Positions 33,992 to 42,412 of a DNA stretch of 64,000 nucleotides are shown one piece after another (position 1 is the first letter of the stretch; each line of letters starts with the position of its first letter). This DNA comes from an uncultured Lachnospiraceae bacterium (GTDB lineage Bacteria > Bacillota > Clostridia > Lachnospirales > Lachnospiraceae): contig CAJUJM010000061.1 of the NCBI GenBank assembly GCA_910586755.1, positions 50,233 to 114,232 on the forward strand, read 5' to 3'. A program made the translations under genes and the position numbers. The notes under the pieces were generated by a model, which did not search any database, was not told where the DNA came from, and saw only the letters and a program-made list of their open reading frames with translations.

Positions 33992-35122
33992 TTACATTTT
34001 ACCATCTTTTAAATATATTCTGGCCGGTCTGGCGCTAAGGCGGGCCACAATATCATTTTTATTGGTCTCTGCCAGAACGCTGATGGCCTGAATATCCAGG
34101 GTATTTCCTGTACCGTCCCCGTAGATAATAACTTCGTCCCCGATCTGCGCTTCCGGCACATCTCCCAAATCTACCATGCATTGATCCATACATAGTACGC
34201 CTACCACCGGGACCTGTTTTCCGCGGATGGTCACCTTCGCTTTTCCCCTTAAATTCCTGGGATAGCCGTCGGCGTAGCCAAAGGGAAGAGTACCGATTCG
34301 GGTATCCCTCTCTGTCCGCCACATAAAATCGTAGCTTACTCCTTCCCCGGCTTTTATTTCTGTAATATGATTGATTTTCGTCTTAAAGGTAAGAGCCTGC
34401 CGGACGTCAAGCCGGCCTTTGTGGAACCCCTTTAAACCATAAATAATTGCTCCGGCCCGGATCATATCCATCCGGTACTCCGGGTAATCTACAGAAGCAA
34501 TGGAGTCTGCCAGATGACAGCAGGGGAGAACCACCCCCCGCTCTCTTAACGCCTTCACAGCCCGGCAGAATGCTTCATATTGCCGCCGGTTGGATTCATC
34601 ATCCAGAAGAACCAGATGGGAAAAAATCCCTTCTATTTTAAGTCCTTCCATCCGGCTGATCTCCTCAATGGCCCTGTAACTCTCTGGATTATCCGGAAAG
34701 CCAATGCGGTGAAAACCTGTGTCGTATTTGATGTGGATGCCGGCAGCTGCTCCCCTTTTTCTTGCAAGGGATGCCAGGGCTTTTGCCTGATCCAGGGTAT
34801 CAATGGTCTGAAGGATATTGTAATCCAGCACCGCCGGAAAGCCTTCCTTTGGCGTCAGCCCCATAATCAGTACCGGATATTCCGGATAAGTTTCTTTTAA
34901 TTCTATAGCTTCTGTCAGAGTCGCCACACAGAGCAGATCGCCGCCATGTTCCATAATCGCCGGGGCAATTCCCACCGCCCCGTGCCCATAACCGTTGGCT
35001 TTCACAACGGCTGCAATTTTTACGTCCTTTCCGACCATGGCCCGAATTTGTTCCATATTGTATGCAATTCTGTCTAAATTTACTTCGATTACCGTTTCCC
35101 GATAAATTGGCAGTGTATTCAT
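33992..35122 (-). CDS. alr: Alanine racemase
   Basis: PLP enzyme that makes D-alanine for the cell wall. 376 residues from ATG 35122. The PLP lysine is Lys41 in VVKANGYGHG. The second catalytic Tyr lies in GEGVSYDFMW, and TLPFGYADGYPR is conserved. The exact start is unclear: GGAGG is only one base from this ATG, and upstream in-frame ATGs at 35140 and 35158 have weak sites. Homology supports a start at or just before 35122. M20 peptidase follows. Confidence 0.94.
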   Translation of the reverse strand: MNTLPIYRETVIEVNLDRIAYNMEQIRAMVGKDVKIAAVVKANGYGHGAVGIAPAIMEHGGDLLCVATLTEAIELKETYPEYPVLIMGLTPKEGFPAVLDYNILQTIDTLDQAKALASLARKRGAAAGIHIKYDTGFHRIGFPDNPESYRAIEEISRMEGLKIEGIFSHLVLLDDESNRRQYEAFCRAVKALRERGVVLPCCHLADSIASVDYPEYRMDMIRAGAIIYGLKGFHKGRLDVRQALTFKTKINHITEIKAGEGVSYDFMWRTERDTRIGTLPFGYADGYPRNLRGKAKVTIRGKQVPVVGVLCMDQCMVDLGDVPEAQIGDEVIIYGDGTGNTLDIQAISVLAETNKNDIVARLSARPARIYLKDGKM

Positions 35123-35197
35123 GCCTCCAATTATATGCATTCTTACCGGAAATTGCAAGTAAACTGTATAGGCGATGGAGATTTTTCCAAAAAACTG

Positions 35198-35226
35198 TTG
35201 ACTTTTCTGGATCTCTCGTTTATAAT
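35198..35226 (+). promoter_or_regulatory. tRNA-Arg promoter
   Basis: TTGACT (35198-35203) and TATAAT (35221-35226), 17 bases apart, about 48 bases upstream of the tRNA. Confidence 0.88.
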
Positions 35227-35274
35227 TACTTTTGCGCTGTTAAAGAAACCTGTCAGGTGGACTTGCAGTAGTGT

Positions 35275-35348
35275 GCGTCAGTAGCTCAGCTGGATAGAGC
35301 ATACGGCTACGGACCGTAGTGTCGGGAGTTCGAATCTTCTCTGGCGCG
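35275..35348 (+). tRNA. tRNA-Arg (anticodon ACG)
   Basis: 74 bases that fold into a full cloverleaf: acceptor GCGTCAG/CTGGCGC, D stem GCTC/GAGC, anticodon stem TACGG/CCGTA with loop CTACGGA, and T arm GGGAG-TTCGAAT-CTTCT with two G-T pairs. The 3' CCA is not encoded. It stands alone, with its own promoter and a terminator after it. Confidence 0.96.
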
Positions 35349-35355
35349 CTTAAAG

Positions 35356-35388
35356 AAAGCCTCACAATCGAAAGGTTGTGGGGCTTTT
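35356..35388 (+). terminator. Terminator after tRNA-Arg
   Basis: GCCTCACAA pairs with TTGTGGGGC (one wobble) and is followed by TTTTGTCTT. Confidence 0.85.
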
Positions 35389-35436
35389 GTCTTACCGGAT
35401 CGTTTTCTCCCTGAATTTTTTCATAAGGATCACTCT

Positions 35437-36669
35437 ATGGACGTAATCAATCAGTTTGTTGAACACTACAAAAAACGGATCAGCTACTATGACATGGCAG
35501 CCCGGCTGGGAGCCCAGCTTCTGGATGAGGCCCTGCGCTCTTCCGGTATCCGCGCCATGGTGATTTCCCGCGCCAAAAATCCGGCCCGGTTAAAGGTTAA
35601 GGTGGCAAAACGGGCAGAAAATCGGGAAACTCCTTATCAGAATCTTACCGAGATCTACAATGACATCGCAGACCTGGCGGGTATTCGGGTATCCCTCTAC
35701 TTTCCCGGCGACCGGGATATGGCGGATCGGGTCATCAATACTCTTTTTTCTGTCAGTGAGATCCGCCGGTTTCCCAGTGAATCCAAACCGCCCAGCTACA
35801 ATAAGCGTTTTTCCGGTTATTGGGCCAACCACTATCGGGTCCAGATGAGGGAGGACAGCCTGGAATCCAAACAGAAAAAGTATTCCCGCGTCCGTTTGGA
35901 AATTCAGGTGGCATCGGTTCTCATGCACGCCTGGTCCGAAGTGGAGCATGATTTGATTTACAAGCCCCTCCAGGGCGCTCTGTCCGACGAGGAGCTGGCC
36001 ATTCTGGACGAATTAAACGGCCTGGTTCTTGCGGGCGAGATCGCCTTAGAACGTCTTCAGGCTGCAGGTAACAAGCGGATTCAGAGCACTGCCTCCTCCT
36101 TTGAAAACCAATACGATTTGGCTGCTTATCTGTACAACCACCTTAACAACCACCCCCCGGCCCCGGATATTAAGGTGCGGATTGGAAACGCAGAGCTTTT
36201 GCTTCGCCTGTTAAACCGTTTAAAGCTGGATCGCGCCCGGGATTTAGAGCATATTTTAAAATCCCTGCGTCTGCAAAATGACCGGCGCACCGTATGCCAG
36301 CAGCTTACGGATCAGATAATCCTGGGAAACGGCAAACGGTACGCTTTGTACCTGGATCTCCATCCTCTGGCAGATAATATGTCGCAGGATCGGCAGCTGG
36401 CTCTGGGACATTTCGTGGATTTATGGGTGGTTTTGGAAGCTTCCTTAAACCGTCTGATTCGCCGTTCTCCTAAATCCAAGGGGGACGCTCTTCAGCCCGG
36501 CAGCGTCAAACGCACGAAAATCTTTTCCAGGGAAGAATTCCAGGTTTTTTCCCGGCTTTTAGGGGTTCGCAACTATTTGATTCACGGTATCGAGATCCCT
36601 GCCACTGACCAGTTAAACTATATGTGCGACGAACTGGTTCAGCTTTTAGATAAGCTTCCTGTCTCTTAA
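35437..36669 (+). CDS. RelA/SpoT-domain protein with long C-terminal extension
   Basis: 410 residues. Residues about 40-185 fit the nucleotide pyrophosphokinase fold of (p)ppGpp synthetases: SRAKNPARLKVKV, DLAGIRVSLYF and LEIQVASVLMHAWSEVEHDLIYK. The usual G-loop GYRxxH reads GYWANH, so activity is uncertain. There is no hydrolase domain. About 200 helical residues follow, not recognised, ending in RNYLIHG and a helix. AAGGA precedes the ATG. No promoter of its own was seen, so read-through from the tRNA unit is possible. It could be a small alarmone synthetase, a toxic relative, or an inactive sensor. Confidence 0.82.
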   Translation: MDVINQFVEHYKKRISYYDMAARLGAQLLDEALRSSGIRAMVISRAKNPARLKVKVAKRAENRETPYQNLTEIYNDIADLAGIRVSLYFPGDRDMADRVINTLFSVSEIRRFPSESKPPSYNKRFSGYWANHYRVQMREDSLESKQKKYSRVRLEIQVASVLMHAWSEVEHDLIYKPLQGALSDEELAILDELNGLVLAGEIALERLQAAGNKRIQSTASSFENQYDLAAYLYNHLNNHPPAPDIKVRIGNAELLLRLLNRLKLDRARDLEHILKSLRLQNDRRTVCQQLTDQIILGNGKRYALYLDLHPLADNMSQDRQLALGHFVDLWVVLEASLNRLIRRSPKSKGDALQPGSVKRTKIFSREEFQVFSRLLGVRNYLIHGIEIPATDQLNYMCDELVQLLDKLPVS

Positions 36670-36704
36670 ACCCACATCATTCATATACAAAGGAGAGGTT
36701 TCCT

Positions 36705-37559
36705 ATGGATCCTAAATTTACTCTGGAAAACCGAATCGCCGCCGAGCTGAAAAGCTACGACGGCCACATGGGCTTTTATGCTGATGATTTGAAAGGCAAT
36801 GTAGTCTCCATCCATGCAGATGAGGATTTTGAGACTGCCAGCACCATTAAAACCTATATTCTGGTATGTCTCTTTGAGCAGATTGAGCGGGGAAAGGCCA
36901 GTCTGGAGGATGTTTTAACTTACCGGAAACAGCACCAGGTTTCCGGAAGCGGTCTCGTCCATTCTCTGGATTTCGGGGCGCTCCTGCGGGTAAAGGACGC
37001 TGCCACTTTGATGATTATTGTCAGCGACAATGCTGCTACCAATATGATCATTGAATATCTGGGCATTGATACTATCAACGCCTGCATCCAAAGGTTAGGC
37101 TGCTCTTCCACCAGGCTTCACCGTTTTCTTCAATTTGACAGCCCAGGGCTTGGGCGGCTGGGAACCTCCACTCCCAGGGATTACGCCAGTATTTTTACCA
37201 GACTGGCAAAACATCAGCTGATTAGTCCCGGGGCGGATCAGGCTATGATTGAAATTTTCAAGAAGCAGCACTACAACTCTATGATTACCGGAGAGTTTCC
37301 CGTGTACTACATGGACGGGGAGGATAATGGGGAAGAGAATTCTATCCAGGTTGCCTCCAAAAGCGGAAGCATGGATGAATGCCGTAACGACGGAGGCATT
37401 GTCTGCACCCCTTATGGTTCCTATGTGATTGTGATGATGCATAAAAATTTCAGCGATCCTATGTATTACTCCAATCACCCGGCCACCCGGTTTGGCGCCA
37501 GAGTCAGCCGGATGATGCTGGATCAATTTCTGGCGCTGGAGGGGAGATTTGTACTGTAG
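36705..37559 (+). CDS. Class A beta-lactamase-fold serine hydrolase
   Basis: 284 residues with the penicillin-binding serine motifs S46TIK49, S107DN109 and KSG (about residue 227). The omega-loop ExxLN glutamate of true class A enzymes is not obvious (TSTPRDYA instead). There is no signal peptide, so it should stay in the cytoplasm, which argues against resistance to beta-lactams. AAAGGAG lies eight bases before the ATG, 35 bases after the RelA/SpoT-domain gene, so both are likely co-transcribed. The substrate is unknown. Confidence 0.85.
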   Translation: MDPKFTLENRIAAELKSYDGHMGFYADDLKGNVVSIHADEDFETASTIKTYILVCLFEQIERGKASLEDVLTYRKQHQVSGSGLVHSLDFGALLRVKDAATLMIIVSDNAATNMIIEYLGIDTINACIQRLGCSSTRLHRFLQFDSPGLGRLGTSTPRDYASIFTRLAKHQLISPGADQAMIEIFKKQHYNSMITGEFPVYYMDGEDNGEENSIQVASKSGSMDECRNDGGIVCTPYGSYVIVMMHKNFSDPMYYSNHPATRFGARVSRMMLDQFLALEGRFVL

Positions 37560-37620
37560 TTGATTCTTTCTCCTCTTGCCAGAAAAAAGAGATTAGAAAC
37601 AAGCGCCTGCCGGGCGCGCC

Positions 37621-37663
37621 AAAAAAACAGCCGCCTTTGGGTCAAAAGCCCTTGGGCGGCTGT
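37621..37663 (-). terminator. Terminator after the arylsulfotransferase gene
   Basis: On the minus strand ACAGCCGCC pairs with GGCGGCTGT, followed by seven Ts. Confidence 0.9.
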
Positions 37664-37678
37664 CATTATGTACGAAAA

Positions 37679-39103
37679 TTATACCTGTCCGTCAGTTACA
37701 CAAGCATCAATCTTGCTGCTGTAGCCTAAGGTTCCCTCTACAGGAGTTATATCCTTAATTGTGCCTTCTGCTGCTCCCGGTACACGGAAGTCATGGCAGT
37801 CAAGTCTTTCCACCGGAGTCTCAACCGGCTTCTCCAGCTGGGGAACATAATCATAAGGATAACGGTATGCACGGTATACCATTTCTCTCATGCCCTTAAA
37901 CGGAGGAATATACTCCCAGACAACTTCCTTCTCAGGAGTAACCTCAAACAGACGCATGTAGCAGCCTTCGGTAATCAGGGTATTGCCGTTGGGCAGTCTC
38001 TGAGCGGAGCTGATAAGCGGGCTGTAGAATTTGGAATTTGCAACCAGACCCAGCATGCCGCCGAATGTCAGTCCCTTAAACTCCCAAACTACCTCTAAGG
38101 TAACCGGATCGAATTCCAGAATACGGGAATGATCGCGGATGTCCGCCTTGGTGCCGTCCCTGCTGACTCTGCTTGGCATACCGTAGCCAGCCCAGCCGCC
38201 GTTGTCGAATACCAGAATATTGCCCTCGCCGGGAAGCCCCTTGGGAATCATGTGGCAGTGATGCTGTCCGATAATCTGTCCCATAATCCGCAGCTCTTTG
38301 GTCTTGGTGAAATCCGGGCCGATCTGCCATACGATCTTGCCGGTCTTTTTGCTGATAATAGCCAGAATGTTGGACTCACGGGCATCCCAGATAATATTCT
38401 CGGGATTGAATCTTTCATCGCCTGCATCATACCACTTATTGGGGCCTAATACACTCATGGAGTTGATATGCATCCAGTCGCCCTGTCCGCCGCCGTTTTC
38501 GTGATTATTTGGATTGCGGGCCAATACGTTCTTCTGAATCTCATCAAAGCCCAGTTCTGCAAAATGCTTGTTAGCATGCCACTCCCAGACAATGTTGCCT
38601 TCCCAGTCTACTTCGATAAATACATCGTCTAACAGGCGGTGTTCGCTGATCTTCTTATTGTAAATATCCTCATGGCACAGAATTAATGTATTGCCACTGT
38701 CAGTCTTACATTCCATGCCGGGTACATAGTAACCAACCGGATTGCCCTCTCTCTGATAGTCATGGTGCTGACGTGCGATCCATCTCTTGTCTCCGTCGTC
38801 ATCTACCAGCTCTTTTTTATCAAACTTCCAGACAACCTTACCGTCCCAGTCAACCTGAACTACATCCGTTTGATCCTGGTATCCAAACTTGGGATCACGG
38901 AGTCCTAAACTGCCCATCAAATATCCGCCGGGAAGCAGCTTGTTGGGGAAGCCCTGTACATCCTTCCAAACTTTTGCTACATTACCGTTCATGTCCACCA
39001 GAACAGCGCCGATGCCCTGACACTGCATCAGAGTGTAGCCATTCCATGCCTTCTCCGGGTTGTAAATTGTTGTTCCCATAGGGTATACATTATAAAGTCC
39101 CAT
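37679..39103 (-). CDS. Aryl-sulfate sulfotransferase (ASST family)
   Basis: 474 residues forming a beta-propeller of repeated blades (DMNGNVAKVW, DWDGKVVWKF, DWEGNIVWEWH). The stretch QHHCHMIPKGLPGEGNIL with FDNGGWAGYG is typical of the ASST family, which moves sulfate from one phenol ester to another without PAPS. There is no signal peptide, unlike the periplasmic E. coli enzyme, so it should be cytoplasmic. AAGGAGG precedes the ATG. It follows a thioredoxin gene by 45 bases in one operon, divergent from a thioredoxin reductase. It may serve in sulfated phenol metabolism in the gut (inferred). Confidence 0.9.
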   Translation of the reverse strand: MGLYNVYPMGTTIYNPEKAWNGYTLMQCQGIGAVLVDMNGNVAKVWKDVQGFPNKLLPGGYLMGSLGLRDPKFGYQDQTDVVQVDWDGKVVWKFDKKELVDDDGDKRWIARQHHDYQREGNPVGYYVPGMECKTDSGNTLILCHEDIYNKKISEHRLLDDVFIEVDWEGNIVWEWHANKHFAELGFDEIQKNVLARNPNNHENGGGQGDWMHINSMSVLGPNKWYDAGDERFNPENIIWDARESNILAIISKKTGKIVWQIGPDFTKTKELRIMGQIIGQHHCHMIPKGLPGEGNILVFDNGGWAGYGMPSRVSRDGTKADIRDHSRILEFDPVTLEVVWEFKGLTFGGMLGLVANSKFYSPLISSAQRLPNGNTLITEGCYMRLFEVTPEKEVVWEYIPPFKGMREMVYRAYRYPYDYVPQLEKPVETPVERLDCHDFRVPGAAEGTIKDITPVEGTLGYSSKIDACVTDGQV

Positions 39104-39148
39104 ATGATATAACCTCCTTTTTGTTAACCGGCTAATGCCGGATAATGA

Positions 39149-39463
39149 TTAAATGTATTTTTCAATGGCGTCAATGTAATCATCCTCTTCGTGGTTACCC
39201 GCCAGTTTTTCTACCACCTCGCCGTTATCAAAAATGATAACCTGAGGAACCCCTTTCATCATCATTTTTTCAAATAGCGCCGCCTCTTCCTCTACATCTA
39301 CCTCGTAAAACGGCATCTTACCTTTGTAATCGCCTTCCAAATCCTCCAGCACTGCATGGACACCCTTGCATACGTGACAGCTCTTTCTGGAAAAGATCAC
39401 CAGGCAGGTCTCGCCGTCATTTTCAATGTACTCTTCAAATGCCCGTGAGTTCAATTTTTTCAT
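39149..39463 (-). CDS. Thioredoxin-family protein
   Basis: 104 residues. The active site is SCHVC (Cys29 and Cys32) in place of WCGPC, and the cis-proline is in KGVPQVIIF. ATG 39463 with AAAGGAGG nine bases upstream is preferred over the longer frame from 39532. Small, cytoplasmic. First gene of an operon with the arylsulfotransferase, and divergent from the thioredoxin reductase, which probably reduces it. Confidence 0.92.
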   Translation of the reverse strand: MKKLNSRAFEEYIENDGETCLVIFSRKSCHVCKGVHAVLEDLEGDYKGKMPFYEVDVEEEAALFEKMMMKGVPQVIIFDNGEVVEKLAGNHEEDDYIDAIEKYI

Positions 39464-39503
39464 AAAATTGCGCCTCCTTTGTCTTGTTTTTAAATCTAAT
39501 AGA

Positions 39504-39532
39504 AGTATACCATGAAATCTGTCATGGGACAA
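39504..39532 (-). promoter_or_regulatory. Promoter of the thioredoxin-sulfotransferase operon
   Basis: Minus-strand TTGTCC (39532-39527) and TATACT (39509-39504) with 17 bases between. Confidence 0.7.
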
Positions 39533-39635
39533 TAATATATGTTATAGTAATTTCAGAAAAATATGTTAAAATAGAATTATCTGTGAGTTTATTAGAGATT
39601 AGTTTGTATAGTATGAAAAAATGGAGGAAACAAGA

Positions 39636-40799
39636 ATGGATGCAATGTACGATTTAATTATCATTGGAGCAGGACCGGCCGGACTGGCCGCCGGAATTTA
39701 TGGAGGACGGGCCCACTTAAACACCCTGATTCTGGAAAAAAGTACCGTAGGCGGGCGGGCTTACACTACCAGAGAGATTGTAAACTATCCTGGCATTCCT
39801 TCTACTTCCGGCCCGGATTTAACGAAGAAAATGGCGGAACATGCTGAGAGTTTCGGCGTAGAGATCAAAAGAGAGCCGGTAAAATCCATGGATGTATCCG
39901 GCGATGTAAAATTAGTAAAAACCAGACGCCATGAATACGGCGCTAAGGCCGTTATTGTAGCTACCGGCACCTCTGCCAGAATCCTTGGGATCCCCGGAGA
40001 GCGTGAACTTACCGGGCAGGGTGTGGCATACTGCGCCACCTGCGATGCAGAATTCTTTCAGGATCAGCATGTTGTAGTGGTGGGAAGCGGCGACCAGGCC
40101 ATTGAGGAAGGAATGTTTATTACCAAATTTGCCAGCCGGGTTACCGTGATTGTACTCCACGAGGAAGGAGTTTTAGACTGCAATAAGCAAGCCGCTGAAA
40201 AAGCCCTCTCCCATCCCAAAATGGATTTTGTTTGGAACAGTGTTCTGTCTGAAGTTTGCGGCGAGGAACAGGTTACCGGCGTAAAGATCAAGAACATGAA
40301 AACAGAAGAAATTACAGATTTTGCCTGCGATGGCGTGTTCTTTTTTGTGGGAATGATTCCGGAAACCAAGTGGCTCCCGGATGAACTGTATAAAGATTCC
40401 CGGGGCTGGCTCCATGTTAATGAGCAGATGGAAACTAATATTCCCGGTATTTACGCTATCGGCGACGTAAGAGATAAATATCTCCGCCAGGTTTCCACCG
40501 CTATTTCCGACGGCGCTGTAGCCGCTACCGCAGCAGAGCGTTACATTGAGGATATGGACTATTTCCGCGAAAGAGTCATTGAGAGTAAAACCCCTGTGGT
40601 GTTAGGTTTCTGGAGTCCTGAATATCCGGGAAGCATCGATGCTATCGGAAAGATTCAGTCTCCCTATCCGGTTATGGAGATTGATGTCACCAGAAAGAAA
40701 GCCTGGGCAGATCGCTACCAGGTTGTATTGAGCCAGGAAGCTCCGGCTGCGGCATTGGTAGTGGAAAAAGGGGAGCTTAAAGAAAGCTTGGCTCTGTAA
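39636..40799 (+). CDS. Thioredoxin reductase-like flavoprotein with degenerate thioredoxin tail
   Basis: 387 residues from ATG 39636, which has GGAGG eight bases upstream. FAD motif GAGPAG (11-16), redox pair Cys133-Ala-Thr-Cys136, and AIGDVRD near residue 285. The pyridine-nucleotide domain has GSGDQA but lacks the HRR arginines used to bind NADPH, reading VIVLHEEG there. About 75 extra residues at the C-terminus (PVVLGFWSPEYPGSID onward) look like a thioredoxin fold without CxxC. The electron donor may be NADH or ferredoxin rather than NADPH (inferred). Divergent from thioredoxin and arylsulfotransferase. Confidence 0.88.
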   Translation: MDAMYDLIIIGAGPAGLAAGIYGGRAHLNTLILEKSTVGGRAYTTREIVNYPGIPSTSGPDLTKKMAEHAESFGVEIKREPVKSMDVSGDVKLVKTRRHEYGAKAVIVATGTSARILGIPGERELTGQGVAYCATCDAEFFQDQHVVVVGSGDQAIEEGMFITKFASRVTVIVLHEEGVLDCNKQAAEKALSHPKMDFVWNSVLSEVCGEEQVTGVKIKNMKTEEITDFACDGVFFFVGMIPETKWLPDELYKDSRGWLHVNEQMETNIPGIYAIGDVRDKYLRQVSTAISDGAVAATAAERYIEDMDYFRERVIESKTPVVLGFWSPEYPGSIDAIGKIQSPYPVMEIDVTRKKAWADRYQVVLSQEAPAAALVVEKGELKESLAL

Positions 40800-40835
40800 T
40801 TCTTTCTGACTTTCGAAATTTCATACATCCTATCA

Positions 40836-40905
40836 GCCCCTCCCTGGGCATTTCTTCCTGTAAAGTCTTTTAATGTCGAGAAATGTCTACGGAGGGGCTT
40901 TTTAC
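40836..40905 (+). terminator. Long-stem terminator after the thioredoxin reductase gene
   Basis: GCCCCTCC pairs with GGAGGGGC, with an inner GCATTTCT/AGAAATGT stem, then TTTTT. Confidence 0.88.
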
Positions 40906-40922
40906 CTTTTTTGTGGTATAAA

Positions 40923-41029
40923 TATTATATGAACACTTGACGAGGTTTTTCACGAGTCTAGTGAGAATATATACCTGACCACTTAGCGAGGTCTTTCACG
41001 AGCTTAGTGGGAATGGTATTATATGAACA
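40923..41029. repeat. Pair of small hairpin repeats flanked by a 13-bp direct repeat
   Basis: TATTATATGAACA occurs at 40923-40935 and 41017-41029. Between them are two 30-base hairpins, 40934-40963 and 40980-41009, with the same outer CACT/AGTG arms and near-identical loops. The inner three pairs differ: GAC/GTC in the first and AGC/GCT in the second. They lie in the gap before the Rpn-family gene. They may be protein-binding sites, ends of an element, or RNA structures. Confidence 0.7.
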
Positions 41030-41169
41030 AATCCACATAAAGCATATATTTCTAATATTCCGGCCCTGCGCTATCTACGATATTCTTTATCTCTATCAGA
41101 AAATCTATGCTTTTCCACTTTAATGAAAAAGCAGGAGATTTTCTACATTTCTCCTGCAAAGGAGGACAA

Positions 41170-42321
41170 ATGAAGCAAAAGAAAGAAGGACGGCTTCAGA
41201 ACCATCAGCCTGTTGATGTCAAACGCAACTACAAGGATACGTTGTTTCGAATGCTGTTTCATGACAAAGAGGAACTTTTAAGCCTGTTTAATGCAGTAAA
41301 TGGATCTGCGTATAAAGATCCACAAGATTTAGAGATAGTTACTTTGGAAAATGCCATTTATATGAACCTGAAAAATGATCTGGCATTTATTATTGACTTT
41401 CAGTTAAGCCTTTACGAGCATCAATCCAGCTATAACCCCAATATGCCCCTTCGATACCTATTGTATGTTGCGAAAGAATATCAAAAACTTATTAAAAATG
41501 AGTCTCTTTATGCTGAAAGCCATGTAAAGATCCCCACGCCCCATTTTGTTATTTTTTATAATGGCAAGCGGCCTATGGGAGATCAAACTACTCTGAAACT
41601 GTCGGATGCCTATCAGATCCCATCCGCTTCCCCTGACCTGGATTTAAAGGTAACCCTGCTAAACATTAACTTAGGGCACAACAAGCACTTGGCGGATGCC
41701 TGCAAAACATTGAAAGAATATATGCTATATGTGGACAGAGTAAGGACCTATGCTCAAACCATGACTTTAAATTATGCGGTGGAACGTGCTGTGAATGAAT
41801 GTATTCAGGAGGGCATCTTGTCAGAGTTTCTTTCCACTTGGAAAACGGAGGCGATAGCAGTGAGTATATTTGAGTATGATGCAAAAAGGGATTTGGAATT
41901 ACTTCGAAAAACAGAACGAAAGTATATGAGGATTGAACTGCGGGAGGAAGTAAAAAAGGAAGTAGAGGAAGAGCTCCGGCCTCAGCTTATAGAAGAGCTG
42001 AGACCCCAGCTTACAGAAGAACTCAGACCTCAACTTACAGAAGAACTCAGACCTCAACTTACGGAAGAACTCAGACCTCAACTTACGGAAGAACTCAGAC
42101 CTCAACTTACAGAAGAGCTGAGACCTCAGCTTACAGAAGAACTCAGACCTCAGTTGGAAGCTGAACTTCGGAAAGAGATTCAAATGGATACCCAGGCTTT
42201 CGCTATTATTAAAGCCTACCGCAACCTTGGAATCTCCGATGAAAATATTTCCAAATCTTTGCAGGAAATACTAAACGTCTCAGGACAGCAAGCGGAAAAT
42301 TACATAAAAAATATCCCTTAA
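41170..42321 (+). CDS. Rpn-family PD-(D/E)XK nuclease/putative transposase
   Basis: 383 residues from ATG 41170, with AAAGGAGG five bases upstream. The N-terminal nuclease-like domain has YKDTLFRMLF, NDLAFIIDFQLSLYEHQS and NPNMPLRYLLYVAKEY, matching the Rpn (recombination-promoting nuclease) family that is multi-copy in Lachnospiraceae. A helical region follows, then eight copies of an ELRPQL octad repeat (about residues 268-330) and a small C-terminal helix. It is alone between two terminators. Rpn proteins cut DNA and raise recombination; the role in this host is not known. Confidence 0.9.
   Translation: MKQKKEGRLQNHQPVDVKRNYKDTLFRMLFHDKEELLSLFNAVNGSAYKDPQDLEIVTLENAIYMNLKNDLAFIIDFQLSLYEHQSSYNPNMPLRYLLYVAKEYQKLIKNESLYAESHVKIPTPHFVIFYNGKRPMGDQTTLKLSDAYQIPSASPDLDLKVTLLNINLGHNKHLADACKTLKEYMLYVDRVRTYAQTMTLNYAVERAVNECIQEGILSEFLSTWKTEAIAVSIFEYDAKRDLELLRKTERKYMRIELREEVKKEVEEELRPQLIEELRPQLTEELRPQLTEELRPQLTEELRPQLTEELRPQLTEELRPQLTEELRPQLEAELRKEIQMDTQAFAIIKAYRNLGISDENISKSLQEILNVSGQQAENYIKNIP
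41971..42158 (+). repeat. 24-bp tandem repeats inside the Rpn-family gene
   Basis: Eight units encode ELRPQL plus two linker residues. Units 3 to 6 are almost identical at the DNA level, differing mainly in ACA versus ACG. The unit length keeps the reading frame, so copy number can change without breaking the protein. Confidence 0.92.
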
Positions 42322-42364
42322 AACGCAATCTGTTTACGTCCGATGATAAACTCTTATAATAAAT

Positions 42365-42405
42365 GAGACAGAAACTTCCCTCATATCTATAAAAGTTTCT
42401 GTCTC
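42365..42405. terminator. Terminator between the Rpn-family gene and LD-carboxypeptidase
   Basis: A perfect 13-bp stem, GAGACAGAAACTT with its complement, with a T-rich stretch on the plus side. Probably serves both convergent genes. Confidence 0.85.
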
Positions 42406-42412
42406 GTTCTTG

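Noticed and set aside
36705..37559. Antibiotic-resistance beta-lactamase
   Set aside because: No export signal and no omega-loop glutamate motif; a general serine hydrolase is safer.
41971..42158. CRISPR-like array
   Set aside because: Repeats are contiguous 24-bp coding units without unique spacers and stay in frame within a protein.
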